Assembly (NCBI GenBank): GCA_016709305.1
Contig: JADJNA010000005.1
Location: 1-64,000, forward strand
Reading direction: 5' to 3'
Source of the DNA: Candidatus Villigracilis saccharophilus
GTDB taxonomy: Bacteria; Chloroflexota; Anaerolineae; Anaerolineales; Villigracilaceae
Length of the DNA: 64,000 bases
This document shows, piece by piece, positions 33,357 through 42,887 of the stretch. A model generated the notes under the pieces. It did not search any database. It saw only the letters and a list, made by a program, of their open reading frames with translations, and was not told the DNA's origin. The position numbers and the translations under genes were made by a program. Positions within the stretch are counted from its first letter, which is position 1. Each line of letters starts with the position of its first letter.

Positions 33357-35225
33357 GTGAATTCCCGTAGTCAATCGATTTTTGTGTACATCCTTTTGTT
33401 CGTCGCCATCGGCGCCATGCTCTACATGGGATTCCGTCAGAATCCCAGTGCGGTTGCGCCGCTTACTATTAATGAAGTGGCAAAAGCCGTGCAGGATGGA
33501 AAAGTAGCTCGTATCATCATCGAGAGCGACGACACCATTACTGTGGTTTATACCGATGGGACAGAGGAAGAAGGCGTTGAATCTCGTAAAGAGTCAAATG
33601 CTACTTTGGTGGAACAACTTAGCAGTCTTGGCGTTACGATGGAGCAACTTGCCCCTGAAAATGTTATCATCGAAGTTCGTGCTCCTTCTGTTTGGGGTGG
33701 AGTGTTGAGCGGTGCGTTATATCTTCTGCCTATCTTATTTATGGGTGGTGTGCTCTGGTTTATTTTCCGTCAGGCGCAGGGCAGTAATAACGCGGCCATG
33801 TCCTTTGGTAAAAGCCGTGCCCGTATGTTCAGCGGTGAGCATCCTACTGTCACATTTGCTGATGTAGCCGGCGCTGAAGAATCAAAGCAGGAACTGGCTG
33901 AGATCGTTGAGTTCCTTAAAGAACCCCAAAAGTTCATCCAACTTGGCGCTCGTATTCCAAAGGGTGTTTTATTAGTTGGTCCCCCTGGAACGGGTAAGAC
34001 CCTGTTGGCCAAGGCAGTTTCCGGTGAAGCGGGTGTGCCGTTCTTCTCGATCTCCGGCTCTGAATTCGTTGAAATGTTCGTGGGCGTTGGCGCGAGCCGC
34101 GTGCGTGATCTCTTCGATCAGGCCAAGCGACATTCCCCCTGTATCATTTTTGTAGATGAAATTGATGCCGTAGGCCGTCAGCGTGGAGCAGGTCTTGGTG
34201 GTTCTCACGATGAACGCGAGCAGACTTTGAATCAGATGCTGGTTGAAATGGACGGCTTCGACACAGACACGAACGTGATCATTATCGCCGCGACCAACCG
34301 TCCCGATATTCTGGACCCGGCATTGATGCGCCCTGGTCGTTTTGACCGTCGTGTCACTTTGGATCGTCCGGACGTAAAAGGCCGCGAAGCCATCCTCAAG
34401 GTGCATGTCAAAGGTAAGCCCTTGGATCCAGCCGCTGACCTCGCATCCATTGCCCGTGGTACACCCGGCTTTGCAGGCGCTGACCTGGAAAACCTCGTCA
34501 ACGAATCCGCGATTTTATCTGCCCGCCGCAATAAGAAATCCATCGGCCAATCGGAATTGGAAGAGGCGATTGAGCGCGTGGTCATGGGACCTGAACGCAA
34601 GTCCCGGCTTATCTCTGACGAAGAGAAGCGCATCATTGCCTACCATGAAGCTGGCCATGCGATCGTGGCAAATGCCATCGCTGAAGCAGACCCCGTGCAG
34701 AAAGTGACCATCGTTGGCCGCGGACAAGCCGGTGGCGTAACCTGGTTCCGCCCCGATGAAGACCGCATCCTCATGTCACGCAAGAAGATGCTTGCCACAT
34801 TGGCAATGGCCCTGGGTGGCCGTGCCGCAGAAGAATTGATCTTTGACGATATTACTTCCGGCGCATCCAATGATATTGAGCAGGTGACGAACATGGCGCG
34901 TGCCATGGTCAAACGCCTCGGCATGAGCGCTGAAATGGGCACCATGTCCTATGGTCAAAAAGAAGAGATGATCTTCCTCGGCCGTGAAATTTCAGAACAA
35001 CGTGATTACTCTGAAGCAGTCGCTGAGCAGATCGACCGCGAGGTTCGTAAGATCGTGGAAGATTCATATAAACTTGCCAAGGTCACAGTCAAAAAATATC
35101 GCAAACAGCTGGATATCGTTGCGCAGAAACTTCTCGAAGTTGAATCGATCAACCGCGAAGATTTCGAACTGCTGTTCCCGGCGCCCCTCGGTAAAAAGAA
35201 GAGCGGTACACCGCAATTGGCGTAG
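33357..35225 (+). CDS. ftsH: ATP-dependent zinc metalloprotease FtsH
   Basis: About 622 residues. Two membrane helices (about 4-24 and 110-133) flank a small outer domain. The AAA domain has Walker A GPPGTGKT (K214), pore motif around FVEMFVGVG, Walker B IIFVDEIDAVG and second-region arginines in ALMRPGRFDRR. The protease domain has HEAGH (H430, H434) and later the zinc Asp in FDDITSGASND. Degrades misassembled or regulatory membrane and cytosolic proteins. I take GTG at 33357 as the start, since GGAGG is 5 nt upstream; the TTG at 33345 would bury that site. Monocistronic, ending at a strong hairpin. Confidence 0.95.
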   Translation: MNSRSQSIFVYILLFVAIGAMLYMGFRQNPSAVAPLTINEVAKAVQDGKVARIIIESDDTITVVYTDGTEEEGVESRKESNATLVEQLSSLGVTMEQLAPENVIIEVRAPSVWGGVLSGALYLLPILFMGGVLWFIFRQAQGSNNAAMSFGKSRARMFSGEHPTVTFADVAGAEESKQELAEIVEFLKEPQKFIQLGARIPKGVLLVGPPGTGKTLLAKAVSGEAGVPFFSISGSEFVEMFVGVGASRVRDLFDQAKRHSPCIIFVDEIDAVGRQRGAGLGGSHDEREQTLNQMLVEMDGFDTDTNVIIIAATNRPDILDPALMRPGRFDRRVTLDRPDVKGREAILKVHVKGKPLDPAADLASIARGTPGFAGADLENLVNESAILSARRNKKSIGQSELEEAIERVVMGPERKSRLISDEEKRIIAYHEAGHAIVANAIAEADPVQKVTIVGRGQAGGVTWFRPDEDRILMSRKKMLATLAMALGGRAAEELIFDDITSGASNDIEQVTNMARAMVKRLGMSAEMGTMSYGQKEEMIFLGREISEQRDYSEAVAEQIDREVRKIVEDSYKLAKVTVKKYRKQLDIVAQKLLEVESINREDFELLFPAPLGKKKSGTPQLA

Positions 35226-35258
35226 TAAAAGAGTAACAAGTAATAAGTGAGAAACAAG

Positions 35259-35291
35259 AAAAGAGTCCTCTGATATTCAGAGGACTCTTTT
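35259..35291. terminator. Bidirectional terminator between ftsH and acyl-CoA ligase
   Basis: A perfect 15-bp stem (35259-35273 with 35277-35291, core GAGTCCTCTGA, loop TAT) has A on one side and T on the other, so it can end both convergent transcripts. Confidence 0.85.
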
Positions 35292-35319
35292 ACTGCTTAA
35301 TACTCACTTTTTACTGCGC

Positions 35320-37017
35320 TTAATTGCCTTCTTTATGCTGTCTCACTAATTCACGTCTTAGGATCTTGCCGACGGTGGTCTTGGGTAATTCTGTGCGGAA
35401 TTCATAGTGGGTGGGAACTTTGTAGGGAGCAAGATGTTCCTTGCAGAAAGCCTTGAGTTCAGCTTCTGTCAATGTCTCGCCTGGCTTCACCACGACCCAC
35501 GCTTTGACCGTCTCACCGCGCTGCGGGTCCGGAATACCGCCCACACCGACTTCCAATACTTTGGGATGATCCATGATGGCCTCTTCCACTTCACGCGGCC
35601 AAACCTGGAATCCGCCGGGCTTGATCAGTTCCTTCTTGCGATCAACGATGTAGAAGTAACCGTCTTCATCCATGCGCGCGATGTCGCCGGTAAATAACCA
35701 GATCTTTCCGTCCGACATTTGGCGCAGGCTGTTGGCGGTTTCTGTGGGCATGTTGTGATAGCCTTTCATTACCTGGGGACCGTTGAGAACGATCTCTCCG
35801 ATCTCGCCTTGTGCCATTTCGGTTTCACCATCATCTAGGCTGATGATCTTCACATCCACATCGGGCAAGGGCATGCCGATGGATCCGACCTTGTTCACGC
35901 CATTCAATGGATTACAGTGGGTACCCGTAGGCGCTTCTGAGAGTCCATACGCTTCGAATAACTTTCCGCCTGTTAATTTTTCGAATTGTTCCTTCGTTTC
36001 CCGCATTAATGGAGCGGAACCGGAGATACAGGCCTTGATGGAAGAAAGATCATATTTACCTGCCTTAACATCGGGATGATTATTAAGGCCGTTATACAGC
36101 AATGGCACACCCGGGAAAATGGAGGCCTTATATTTGCTGATGTTAACCAAGACATCCTTTAGATCGCGCGCGTTTGGCACCATCACCAAACTCGCGCCAA
36201 CCACCATACCAAAGTTCATTCCTGCCACCATGCCGTACACGTGGAAAAGCGGTATTCCCATCAGTACGACTTCCTTGCCTTCTTCTAAGCCTGTCATCCA
36301 GTTTTTGATCTGCAGCGTATTTGCAACCACATTGCGATGCATCGCCACTGCTGCTTTTGGTACACCGGTTGTTCCGCCGGAATATTGGAAGATGGCGGTA
36401 TCATCAGGAGACACATCTACTTTCGGTTTGGGTGAGTTCGCATGTTTCGCGAGCAGATCTTTCATCCAGACATCGCCGCTTGCCAGTGTGTCCACGTGGT
36501 CGCCTTCTTTTTTCTCTTTGAGGAGCGTGAATAATAAACGCGTGATCGGCGGCAGACTCTCTTTGATATTGGTAACAATGATGCGCTTAAGCTTTGATCT
36601 TTCGCGCGCGGCTTTTACCTTTTCGTAAAAACGACTCATCGTGAACATGATCTCAATGTTCGCATCGTTGATCGGCATGATGATCTCATCCACTGGATAT
36701 GTGGGGTTGATCGCAACCACCGTCCCGCCCGCTTTCAGGATGCCAAAATAGGCGACCACGAATTGTGGTATGTTGGGGATGAATATCCCCACCCGATCTC
36801 CCTTCTTGACACCCATTTCTACCAGAGCCGCAGCCATGTGATCGGTCTGCTCGTTCATCTCTCGATAAGAAATGACCGCGCCTTTAAATATCGTACAGGC
36901 ACGGTCTGGGTATTTGCGCGCAGCTTCCTCCAAAAAATGAAACAACGGCACTTTAGGGTATTCAATTGTCTGAGGCACACCTTTATCATAATGTGCCAGC
37001 CACGGACGGTTGCTCAT
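35320..37017 (-). CDS. Long-chain fatty acid-CoA ligase (AMP-binding)
   Basis: About 565 residues of the adenylate-forming family, activating fatty acids to acyl-CoA via acyl-AMP. The P-loop QYSGGTTGVPKAAV, the YGLSEAPTGTH motif (A5), FTGDIARMDEDGYFYIVDRKKE (A7-A8) and the catalytic Lys in KTTVGKILRREL (A10) are intact, with WPREVEEAI. The VPLFHFLEEAARKYPDRAC opening resembles FadD. The start is set at 37017, where GGAGGAG lies 6 nt upstream; the frame opens 57 nt earlier without that signal. It lies 46 nt after miaA, in the same direction. Confidence 0.92.
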   Translation of the reverse strand: MSNRPWLAHYDKGVPQTIEYPKVPLFHFLEEAARKYPDRACTIFKGAVISYREMNEQTDHMAAALVEMGVKKGDRVGIFIPNIPQFVVAYFGILKAGGTVVAINPTYPVDEIIMPINDANIEIMFTMSRFYEKVKAARERSKLKRIIVTNIKESLPPITRLLFTLLKEKKEGDHVDTLASGDVWMKDLLAKHANSPKPKVDVSPDDTAIFQYSGGTTGVPKAAVAMHRNVVANTLQIKNWMTGLEEGKEVVLMGIPLFHVYGMVAGMNFGMVVGASLVMVPNARDLKDVLVNISKYKASIFPGVPLLYNGLNNHPDVKAGKYDLSSIKACISGSAPLMRETKEQFEKLTGGKLFEAYGLSEAPTGTHCNPLNGVNKVGSIGMPLPDVDVKIISLDDGETEMAQGEIGEIVLNGPQVMKGYHNMPTETANSLRQMSDGKIWLFTGDIARMDEDGYFYIVDRKKELIKPGGFQVWPREVEEAIMDHPKVLEVGVGGIPDPQRGETVKAWVVVKPGETLTEAELKAFCKEHLAPYKVPTHYEFRTELPKTTVGKILRRELVRQHKEGN

Positions 37018-37063
37018 AGTTACTCCTCCTTCAAGGTATGAATGAAGTATATACAAACAAGAA

Positions 37064-37996
37064 TCAAAAGTCAATCAATTGACGAATGTAATTCTCTGTT
37101 TCTTTAATAACACCATCTTTAACTTGAAACCACTTGATCTTTGGATCAGATTCCTTGAACCAATTCGCCTGCCTTCGAACAAAGGTGCGGGTTACGCGCC
37201 TCATCTCGACTTTTGCCTGCTCTTCAGTCAGTATGCCTTTAACTACGCTGACACATTCTCTATACCCAAGCGCAGACATGCTCGGCAGGCTGGGGGAGTA
37301 TCCATTTTCCAACAACTGCTTCACTTCGTCAATAAGTCCGTTTGCGAACATCAGGTCAATGCGTTCATCCACACGTTGATACAGCTCAGGCCGCGGACGA
37401 GTCAATCCAATTGTGATCAGTTGATACGGCGATTCAACCTGTCCACGTTGTTCTGAAAATTTTCTGCCCGTAGTTAAAATGACTTCCAATGCACGGACTG
37501 TTCTTCTCACATTGCGCGCATCTATTTTTGCCGCTGATTCTGGATCAATTATTTTCAATCTGGCGTGTAGCCACTCCTTGTCTTTCTTTTCTAATTCAGC
37601 TCGCAGCTGCTCATCCGCGGTAACCTCATGCGGAGTCCAGCCTTCTGTCACCGCGCGGATGTATTGTCCTGTTCCGCCCACCAAAAAGGGAAGCTTTCCG
37701 CGTCCATGAATATCAGCGATGATGTCTTTGGCTTTCTCTTGAAAGACTGCCAGACTGAGCGTTTCATCAGGATTCACGATATCAATTAAATAATGCGGCA
37801 CGCGAGCCAGGTCTTCATGTGATGGCTTGGCTGTGCCAATATCCATGCCGCGGTAAAACAGGCGCGAATCGGCAGAGATGATCTCGCCATTCAATTTTTC
37901 AGCAAGTTGAATGGCGAGTTCTGTTTTACCGACAGCGGTCGGCCCGATGATGAGGATGAGCGGGGGAGTGGACTGCATCTTTTGGCGAAAAGCCAT
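37064..37996 (-). CDS. miaA: tRNA dimethylallyltransferase MiaA
   Basis: 310 residues. P-loop GPTAVGKTELA, the DSR motif ISADSRLFYRGMDIGTAKPS, HYLIDIV, VGGTGQYIRAV and the Q-R-G region are all as in MiaA, which adds the isopentenyl group to A37 of tRNAs reading U-starting codons. Its ATG shares one base with the stop of the upstream DUF3592 gene (TAATG), so translation is coupled. No hfq or mutL lies next to it, as is found in proteobacteria. Confidence 0.94.
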   Translation of the reverse strand: MAFRQKMQSTPPLILIIGPTAVGKTELAIQLAEKLNGEIISADSRLFYRGMDIGTAKPSHEDLARVPHYLIDIVNPDETLSLAVFQEKAKDIIADIHGRGKLPFLVGGTGQYIRAVTEGWTPHEVTADEQLRAELEKKDKEWLHARLKIIDPESAAKIDARNVRRTVRALEVILTTGRKFSEQRGQVESPYQLITIGLTRPRPELYQRVDERIDLMFANGLIDEVKQLLENGYSPSLPSMSALGYRECVSVVKGILTEEQAKVEMRRVTRTFVRRQANWFKESDPKIKWFQVKDGVIKETENYIRQLIDF

Positions 37997-38424
37997 TATC
38001 TTTCCAGTGCAGATTCAGCAGGATTTGCCGGGTTGTAATATACCGTTACATTCGCCCCAATTGGGTAGCGGGCCGCAGTCGCATTTGCCTGACCCAAAAC
38101 GCGGACATTCATAAATTGTTCGCCGGCTTTAATGGTTTGGCTTTGATGTGTCTTTCCATTTACTTCATACTGATAAACAACAACTGGAAAAGTGGAGGTG
38201 CTGTTTCCGCTCCTTCTTGATTGCACGGAAGACATCAGCACCGTGCCTGTTGTGCTTAGCCAGGATTGAGCTGCCTGCCGTGCCGCGTTACTTTGCTGAC
38301 TGCGTTTATAAAGGAAAAAGCCAACTCCGCCTAATACCAGGACAGGCACGATAATTGTACAAGCCGCACCGATCACACCAGTCAAAATGCCAAAGCCTGA
38401 AAGCAGCCAAGTTAAGTTGTCCAT
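37996..38424 (-). CDS. DUF3592 membrane protein
   Basis: 142 residues. One long hydrophobic N-terminal segment (about 8-40) is followed by a small beta domain with W-x-x-T-T-G-T-V, FPVVVYQYEVNGK, ARYPIGANVTVYYNP and NPAESALE, which is the DUF3592 pattern. Function unknown; such proteins are usually membrane-anchored with an outer domain. One-base overlap with miaA indicates an operon, but no functional link is known. Confidence 0.8.
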   Translation of the reverse strand: MDNLTWLLSGFGILTGVIGAACTIIVPVLVLGGVGFFLYKRSQQSNAARQAAQSWLSTTGTVLMSSVQSRRSGNSTSTFPVVVYQYEVNGKTHQSQTIKAGEQFMNVRVLGQANATAARYPIGANVTVYYNPANPAESALER

Positions 38425-38453
38425 GAGGAGCTCCTTTACGAATATAAATATGG

Positions 38454-38753
38454 TTAAGGATTTCTTTTTTTATGCCAGCGTGCGATGAATCCGCAAACGA
38501 CCGCAAGATCGAGACCGATAAAAATATCAAGGAAAAGATAGGGGAGATTCAAAATACTGCGGTAGGAGAACCCGCCTTCTTCAAAGAAGATGAGCGGAAA
38601 ACCGGCGCGGGCTATGTCATCGGCGCAGAAATCCATCCCGAAAACTGAGGGCAGGCCGCAGTCGGAGGATAGATGCGCGGCAAGCAGATTGGCGAGGATA
38701 AAAAGCAGGAGTCCGATCAGCATCCCATGGAGAAATGCACGGGAGAGCGTCAT
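38454..38753 (-). CDS. Small membrane protein, unknown
   Basis: About 99 residues with two membrane segments (about 7-27 and 69-90), a middle part containing two cysteines (SSDCGLPSVFGMDFC) and an Arg/Lys-rich end (ARWHKKRNP). The chosen ATG at 38753 begins 1 nt after the aldo/keto reductase stop, so it is probably translated by coupling; a frame extension to 38792 would overlap that gene. No family recognised. Confidence 0.6.
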   Translation of the reverse strand: MTLSRAFLHGMLIGLLLFILANLLAAHLSSDCGLPSVFGMDFCADDIARAGFPLIFFEEGGFSYRSILNLPYLFLDIFIGLDLAVVCGFIARWHKKRNP

Positions 38754-38754
38754 C

Positions 38755-39696
38755 CTATTTTGAATGCTCGCGGATCCGGTCTGTAGCTTCATCCAGTTTA
38801 ATGAGCTCTTCTTCAGTTAATCGCCAGCCCGCGCCGCCGGCATTATTCTCCGCTTGTTTGCTATTCTTTGCGCCCGGGATCGGGAGCGCGCCTTTGCAGA
38901 TCAGCCAATTCAAGGCTACCTGAGCCGCAGTTTTGTTCCCATGCTCGAGACCAATGTCTGTGATCAATTTCATGACCGGTGGAAGTTTCTTAAGCAGGTC
39001 AGAGTATTGCGAACCACGTACGCCAGGTGGCGGATTCTCTAATGAATATTTTCCTGTCAGCAGTCCTTTTTCAAGCGGTGAATATGCGATCAAGCGAATG
39101 CCGAGTTCCTTGCAACGTGCGAGCGTGCCGTTCTTTTCCACTTCACGGTTCAACAGGCTGTAGTGCACCTGATTGGATGCGAGTGGAATTCCATGCCGCG
39201 CCAGGGTGGTATAGGCGCGGATCAGGTGCTTCTCTCCAAAGTTGGAAACACCCACTGTGCGGGTCATGCCGCGCTTGACACATTCAACCATGCCCTCCAT
39301 CATCGTTTCAGGGCTCATGGTCACCGACGGCCAGTGGATCTGATACAGGTCGACCGCCTCCACTCCAATGCGTTCCAAACTTCCTTTCAGCGCACGCGGA
39401 ATGAATCCTTTTGTGATTTTCCACGGCCACGGAAAGAATTTGGTCGCCACCAGCACGGGCTGTTCTGTTTCCTTTAAGAATTCACCCAGCAATCTTTCAG
39501 AATACCCGGAGCCGTAAATTTCAGCTGTGTCAATGAACCGAACGCCGAGGCTGAGCGAAACATCGAACGATTCGCGGATCTCTTTATCGGTGTGTGTTTG
39601 CCCATATCCCCAGACCAGGCGGTCTCCCCATTGCCAGGCGCCCAACCCAATTTCAATTGCGTGAAGAAAACGCGTTTCATTACTGACTTCGGTCAC
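38755..39696 (-). CDS. Aldo/keto reductase
   Basis: 313 residues, TIM-barrel NADPH oxidoreductase. The catalytic tetrad is visible: Asp and Tyr in DTAEIYGSGYSE, Lys in LVATKFFPW, His in YQIHWPS. GVSNFGEKHL, YSPLEKGLLTGKY and PIPGAKNSKQAENN are the cofactor-binding signatures. Related to the Tas/YajO and pyridoxal-reductase-like branch. The substrate cannot be read. It heads a small group with the 99-residue membrane protein. Confidence 0.92.
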   Translation of the reverse strand: MTEVSNETRFLHAIEIGLGAWQWGDRLVWGYGQTHTDKEIRESFDVSLSLGVRFIDTAEIYGSGYSERLLGEFLKETEQPVLVATKFFPWPWKITKGFIPRALKGSLERIGVEAVDLYQIHWPSVTMSPETMMEGMVECVKRGMTRTVGVSNFGEKHLIRAYTTLARHGIPLASNQVHYSLLNREVEKNGTLARCKELGIRLIAYSPLEKGLLTGKYSLENPPPGVRGSQYSDLLKKLPPVMKLITDIGLEHGNKTAAQVALNWLICKGALPIPGAKNSKQAENNAGGAGWRLTEEELIKLDEATDRIREHSK

Positions 39697-39866
39697 AGTG
39701 CCCTCCGGTTAGATTTTTTGATTTTATCTTAAAAAACCACTTTCCTTAAAAATTCGGGTTACAATTCAGCCCATTCAAAATTTGGAACTGATGGAACGCG
39801 AGACTCTACTTTTTCTCAAAATGAGGAGCATGGAGTTTGGCGCTCCCTGAGTTCTGGGAGGTCTCC

Positions 39867-40592
39867 ATGACACTTAATACCACCAAGCGGATCGCTGAAT
39901 CCGCTTCTGACCTAAGCCGTAGGCTTGGCCTGCCCTTTTCAAATCTAGCGCTGCTGGTGCGGGCACTTACCCACCGCTCTTATGTCAATGAGCACCCTGA
40001 AGCAGTGGAAGATAATGAGCGCCTTGAATTTCTCGGTGATGCTGTGTTGGATTTCATCGTTGGCGCTTGGGTGTATCAGCGTTTCCCCGAAATGCCCGAA
40101 GGCGATCTGACAAAAATGCGTTCCGCGCTGGTTCGCAATGAACAGCTTGCAATATTTGCACGCGAGCTGGATCTCGGACGCGCGCTTCGGCTTGGAAGGG
40201 GAGAGGCAGCCTCTGGTGGTCATGATCGGGATAATTTGTTAGGTTCTACTTTCGAAGCGCTGGTCGGTGCTTTGTATTTAGACTCGGGACTGGAAACTGT
40301 TAATGCGTTCGTTGATCCGATCTTAGAAGATAGCCGCGAATCTGTTCTCAGCGAAATCCGTGACCCAAAGAGTCAATTGCAAGAATATGTGCAGTCCCGC
40401 AAACTTTTACCCATTCGATATCACGTGGTTAACACAAGCGGACCCGAGCATGCGCTCACCTTTGAAATTGAAGTTGAGGTTGCTGGTCAAATCAAAGGGC
40501 GTGGCACCGGCACGAGCAAAAGTTACGCAGAACACGCTGCCGCGCAGGACGCGTTGAGTAATTTGGGCGTGAGCAAGATGGGCGCTCATTAA
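39867..40592 (+). CDS. rnc: Ribonuclease III
   Basis: About 241 residues. Catalytic motif NERLEFLGDAVLDFIV (about 50-65), second acidic site NLLGSTFEALVGALYLDSG, and a C-terminal double-stranded RNA-binding domain from about 160 (DPKSQLQEYVQ to KSYAEHAAAQDAL). It processes rRNA and regulatory duplex RNA. The ATG at 39867 has GGGAGG 5 nt upstream; the frame opens at a TTG 30 nt before. It is followed by smc, as in many bacteria. A six-codon frame with GAGGA before it lies just upstream (39830-39850); I give it no weight. Confidence 0.95.
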   Translation: MTLNTTKRIAESASDLSRRLGLPFSNLALLVRALTHRSYVNEHPEAVEDNERLEFLGDAVLDFIVGAWVYQRFPEMPEGDLTKMRSALVRNEQLAIFARELDLGRALRLGRGEAASGGHDRDNLLGSTFEALVGALYLDSGLETVNAFVDPILEDSRESVLSEIRDPKSQLQEYVQSRKLLPIRYHVVNTSGPEHALTFEIEVEVAGQIKGRGTGTSKSYAEHAAAQDALSNLGVSKMGAH

Positions 40593-40677
40593 TTCTGTCG
40601 AAAAGGTACTCAAGCTGCTTGACGGTAAATCGTAAATTCAAAATCATAAATAATAAATTGGAAATCGTAAATAAAAC

Positions 40678-42855
40678 ATGCCTCTTCGCCTAAAATCACT
40701 TGAATTACAAGGTTATAAAACCTTTGCCTCCCGTACCGTTTTTGAGTTTGCGAGCGGAATCACTGCCATCGTTGGTCCAAACGGTTCGGGTAAATCGAAC
40801 ATCGCCGATTCTCTGCGCTGGGTCCTGGGTGAGCAGTCATATTTGCTGCTGCGCGGCAAGAAGACAGAAGACATGATCTTCTCCGGCTCCGAACATCGCG
40901 CGCGCGCGGGCATGGCCCAGGCGACGATCACTTTTGACAATACCGAGCAATGGCTGCCCGTTGATTTTTCTGAAGTGGCGCTGGCGCGGTACGCCCATCG
41001 CGACGGGCATAATGACTATTTGTTGAATGGCCAGCATGTTCGTTTGCGCGAAATGAATGAACTGCTCGCGCAGGCTGGTTTAAGTGAACGTACATACACC
41101 ATTCTCGGTCAGGGATTGGTGGACGCTTCTCTTGCTCTAAAAGCGGATGATCGCCGCCGTTTGTTCGAAGAGGCCGCGGGTGTGGGATTGTATCGCGCCC
41201 GCCGCGATGATGCATTGAAACGCCTTGAAAATACTGAACGCAACCTGGAACGCGTACTCGATATTATTGCAGAACTTGAGCCGCGTATCCGCAGCCTGGA
41301 ACGGCAGGCCAAACGCGCCATTGATTTTGCCCGAACTCAAACAGACTTGAAAAACATCCTGCTGGATTGGTACGGTTTTCACTGGCATCGTGCCCAGCGA
41401 GATCTGACCGATATCCGCGAGACGGTGCGCACACAGGAAGGACGTGTGCGTGAAGCTCGTGAAGTTCACGAAAAGACACAGGCAGCGTATGTATCCTTCC
41501 GTGAGCGGCTCTCGGGGTTGCGGGCACAGTTGAATGGCTGGCAGCGTCAATCCGCTGAATTGCATAACAGGCGTGAATCCATCACCCGTGAGCTGGCTGT
41601 GCTTGAAGAACGCCGCCGCGCGTTGACAAATACGCAGGCTTCGGTTCTTTCCGATCAGGAAGTTGTTACGGATGAATTACATCTTGCCAATGATCGCCAT
41701 GGTGAAGCCATGCGGGAGGTGGAACGCATCCAGGCCGAATACGAAGAAGCGAAGATTCAGCTTTCGAATATCCAGAATTCCCTGCAAGCGCGTCAATCAG
41801 ACCGCGCCGCGCAGGAGGAACAGCTCGCGCTCATCCGAGACCAGATCGAAAGCCTAAGCCAGCAGCGGGCTGAAAATAATGCCCGCCTGGATGAATTAAG
41901 ATCTCGCCTCGAACAGCAATCACAAAAGATCGAACAGACCCGCTCTGCGATATCTGCTGGTGAACTACAAGCCGCGAATGCAAAGGCGCAATTTGACAGC
42001 GCCCATGCTGAGCGTGAGCAGGCACAGCTTGCTTTACAGATTGCTGAAGAAAAGGTCACCAATAAGAAAAATGAAGTCGCTACAATTGATCGTGACCGGC
42101 GGGAAGCGCTTGAAAAACGCACCAAGGAAGAATCAGATCATTCGCGTTTGAAGGCCCAACTCGAAGTACTGGAACAATCAGAGCAATCATTGGCAGGATA
42201 TGCTGAAGGCGCGCGTTATCTATTGGACGCCGCACGGAATTCGAAGCTCAACGGCGCGCGCGGGGCTTTGAGTGCTGCACTCGATGTCCCTGCTGACCTT
42301 GAGGTCGCAATTGCCGCAGCACTGGGCGATACCTTGGATGCGGTCCTGCTGGATGCGAGTCAGCTTGAAGATGCGCTCAGCTTGCTTGAAACCAATGATG
42401 TTGGGCGTGCCGCCTTATTACCTCTCGATGAACGCGAAAATCTTTCGCTTCATAACTCAGACGATGTTGACTGCATTGGAGTAGCTTCCGAGCTTGTCAA
42501 CGCGCCTGATGAATTGCGCGGTGCTGTTCGATTGGTGCTGGGACAGACCTTGATCGCGCGTGATCGAATATCTGCGCGCAGGCTGATTAGGGAGTTGCCG
42601 ACCCATGCGCGGGTGGTGACTTTACGCGGGGAAGTTTTTCGCGGTGACGGATTGGTCATTGCGGGAAAAACCGCTTCCTCCTCCGCCTTGAGCAGACCCC
42701 GCCAGAAACGTGAATTCGAATCGGCTATCAGCGAGCTTCTTGCCCGCATCGCAGATTCCAATGACGTGGTTGATATGTTGACCAACCAACTTGCGGGGGA
42801 CAGCGTGAACTGGCGCAGGCCGAAACCGACGCGCGCGAAGCCCGTGTCAGGTTAG
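40678..42855 (+). CDS. smc: Chromosome segregation protein SMC, N-terminal part (frame shifted)
   Basis: 725 residues, ending out of frame. Contains Walker A VGPNGSGKSNIADSLRWVLGE, the R-loop and Q-loop of the SMC head, a long coiled coil (about 170-500), and the hinge (SLAGYAEGARYLLDAAR to VTLRGEVFRGDGLVI). The last sound residues are near TNQLAG; the remaining codons are in the wrong frame. The real sequence continues in the -1 frame at the G5 run 42795-42799; adding one G restores reading into the second part, giving about 1190 residues, the usual SMC length. SMC condenses and segregates chromosomes together with ScpAB, which are not in this window. Confidence 0.93.
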   Translation: MPLRLKSLELQGYKTFASRTVFEFASGITAIVGPNGSGKSNIADSLRWVLGEQSYLLLRGKKTEDMIFSGSEHRARAGMAQATITFDNTEQWLPVDFSEVALARYAHRDGHNDYLLNGQHVRLREMNELLAQAGLSERTYTILGQGLVDASLALKADDRRRLFEEAAGVGLYRARRDDALKRLENTERNLERVLDIIAELEPRIRSLERQAKRAIDFARTQTDLKNILLDWYGFHWHRAQRDLTDIRETVRTQEGRVREAREVHEKTQAAYVSFRERLSGLRAQLNGWQRQSAELHNRRESITRELAVLEERRRALTNTQASVLSDQEVVTDELHLANDRHGEAMREVERIQAEYEEAKIQLSNIQNSLQARQSDRAAQEEQLALIRDQIESLSQQRAENNARLDELRSRLEQQSQKIEQTRSAISAGELQAANAKAQFDSAHAEREQAQLALQIAEEKVTNKKNEVATIDRDRREALEKRTKEESDHSRLKAQLEVLEQSEQSLAGYAEGARYLLDAARNSKLNGARGALSAALDVPADLEVAIAAALGDTLDAVLLDASQLEDALSLLETNDVGRAALLPLDERENLSLHNSDDVDCIGVASELVNAPDELRGAVRLVLGQTLIARDRISARRLIRELPTHARVVTLRGEVFRGDGLVIAGKTASSSALSRPRQKREFESAISELLARIADSNDVVDMLTNQLAGDSVNWRRPKPTRAKPVSG

Positions 42856-42887
42856 GTGAAACTCAGGAGACTGAACAGCAGGCCGGT

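Noticed and set aside
39830..39850. Six-codon frame with GAGGA just before rnc
   Set aside because: Too short to judge, and no terminator or conserved fold links it to rnc control.
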